From an uncultured Magnetococcales bacterium (lineage in GTDB: Bacteria; Pseudomonadota; Magnetococcia; Magnetococcales; Magnetaquicoccaceae), in NCBI GenBank assembly GCA_903913345.1, contig CAIWLA010000215.1, forward strand, positions 1 through 5,805: a stretch of 5,805 bases of DNA. The letters run 5' to 3'. A program made the translations under genes and the position numbers. Every line of letters begins with the position of its first letter. The stretch's first letter is position 1. This document shows positions 5,760 to 5,805 of the stretch, one piece after another. The notes under the pieces are model-generated. The model was given only the letters and a program-made list of their open reading frames with translations. It had not been told where the DNA came from and searched no databases.

Positions 5760-5805
5760 AAACATTTCAAACCCATCCCCGTCATCCGCTGCGGATTCCG
5801 CGCCC
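5757..5805 (-). CDS. C-terminal end of an unidentified upstream gene (partial)
   Basis: The last 15 codons of a minus-strand frame that enters from the right edge and stops at TAG (5759-5757), giving the acidic tail GAESAADDGDGFEMF. The stop overlaps the ribosome binding site of the receiver gene, 12 bp before its ATG, which is the typical spacing of an operon. The product cannot be named from so little. A sensor kinase or another chemotaxis/phosphorelay protein would fit the context, but this is a guess. Another minus-strand frame is also open across this stretch, so the call rests on the spacing. Confidence 0.5.
   Translation of the reverse strand, partial: GAESAADDGDGFEMF

Noticed and set aside
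1..5805. CRISPR array, tRNA/rRNA genes, insertion sequences, toxin-antitoxin or phage-defence genes
   Set aside because: No regularly spaced repeats, no cloverleaf or rRNA-like sequence, and no transposase or nuclease motif was seen; nearly all the window is explained by the signalling genes.

Overview
The window looks like a piece of a bacterial chromosome devoted to signal transduction, probably from a motile, Gram-negative proteobacterium. GC is moderate to high and the coding density is typical. The chemoreceptor tip sequences, a C-terminal bacteriohemerythrin and the PilZ/receiver neighbours would suit an alphaproteobacterium or a Magnetococcales-like (magnetotactic) lineage. That placement rests on general resemblance only and cannot be confirmed from this sequence.

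Left part (1-2375, + strand): the 3' majority of a membrane chemoreceptor (methyl-accepting chemotaxis protein, MCP). It has an all-helical periplasmic sensor of the helical bimodular (HBM) type, built from repeated units of about 103 residues, then a transmembrane segment, a HAMP domain and a long signalling hairpin. The true start lies upstream of the window. The gap at 2376-2535 holds terminator-like hairpins and a compact GC-rich palindromic element, possibly a member of a dispersed repeat family.

Middle (2536-4917, + strand): a second complete MCP with almost no periplasmic domain. Its input modules sit at the cytoplasmic C-terminus: a degenerate chemoreceptor zinc-binding (CZB)-like domain that has lost three of four zinc ligands, followed by a bacteriohemerythrin domain with all seven diiron ligands. 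It is probably an oxygen or redox receptor that senses from inside the cell.

Right part (4947-5805, - strand, convergent with the MCPs): an apparent operon read right to left. It contains the last codons of an unidentified gene, a stand-alone CheY-like receiver and a small PilZ protein with an intact c-di-GMP-binding signature. The two blocks meet tail to tail across a 29-bp gap carrying a possible terminator hairpin.

Together the window pairs two chemoreceptors (one periplasmic, one cytoplasmic diiron sensor) with a phosphorelay receiver and a c-di-GMP effector. This suggests a locus tuning motility to oxygen or redox state and second-messenger level. The functional link between the two opposing blocks is inference from proximity only.
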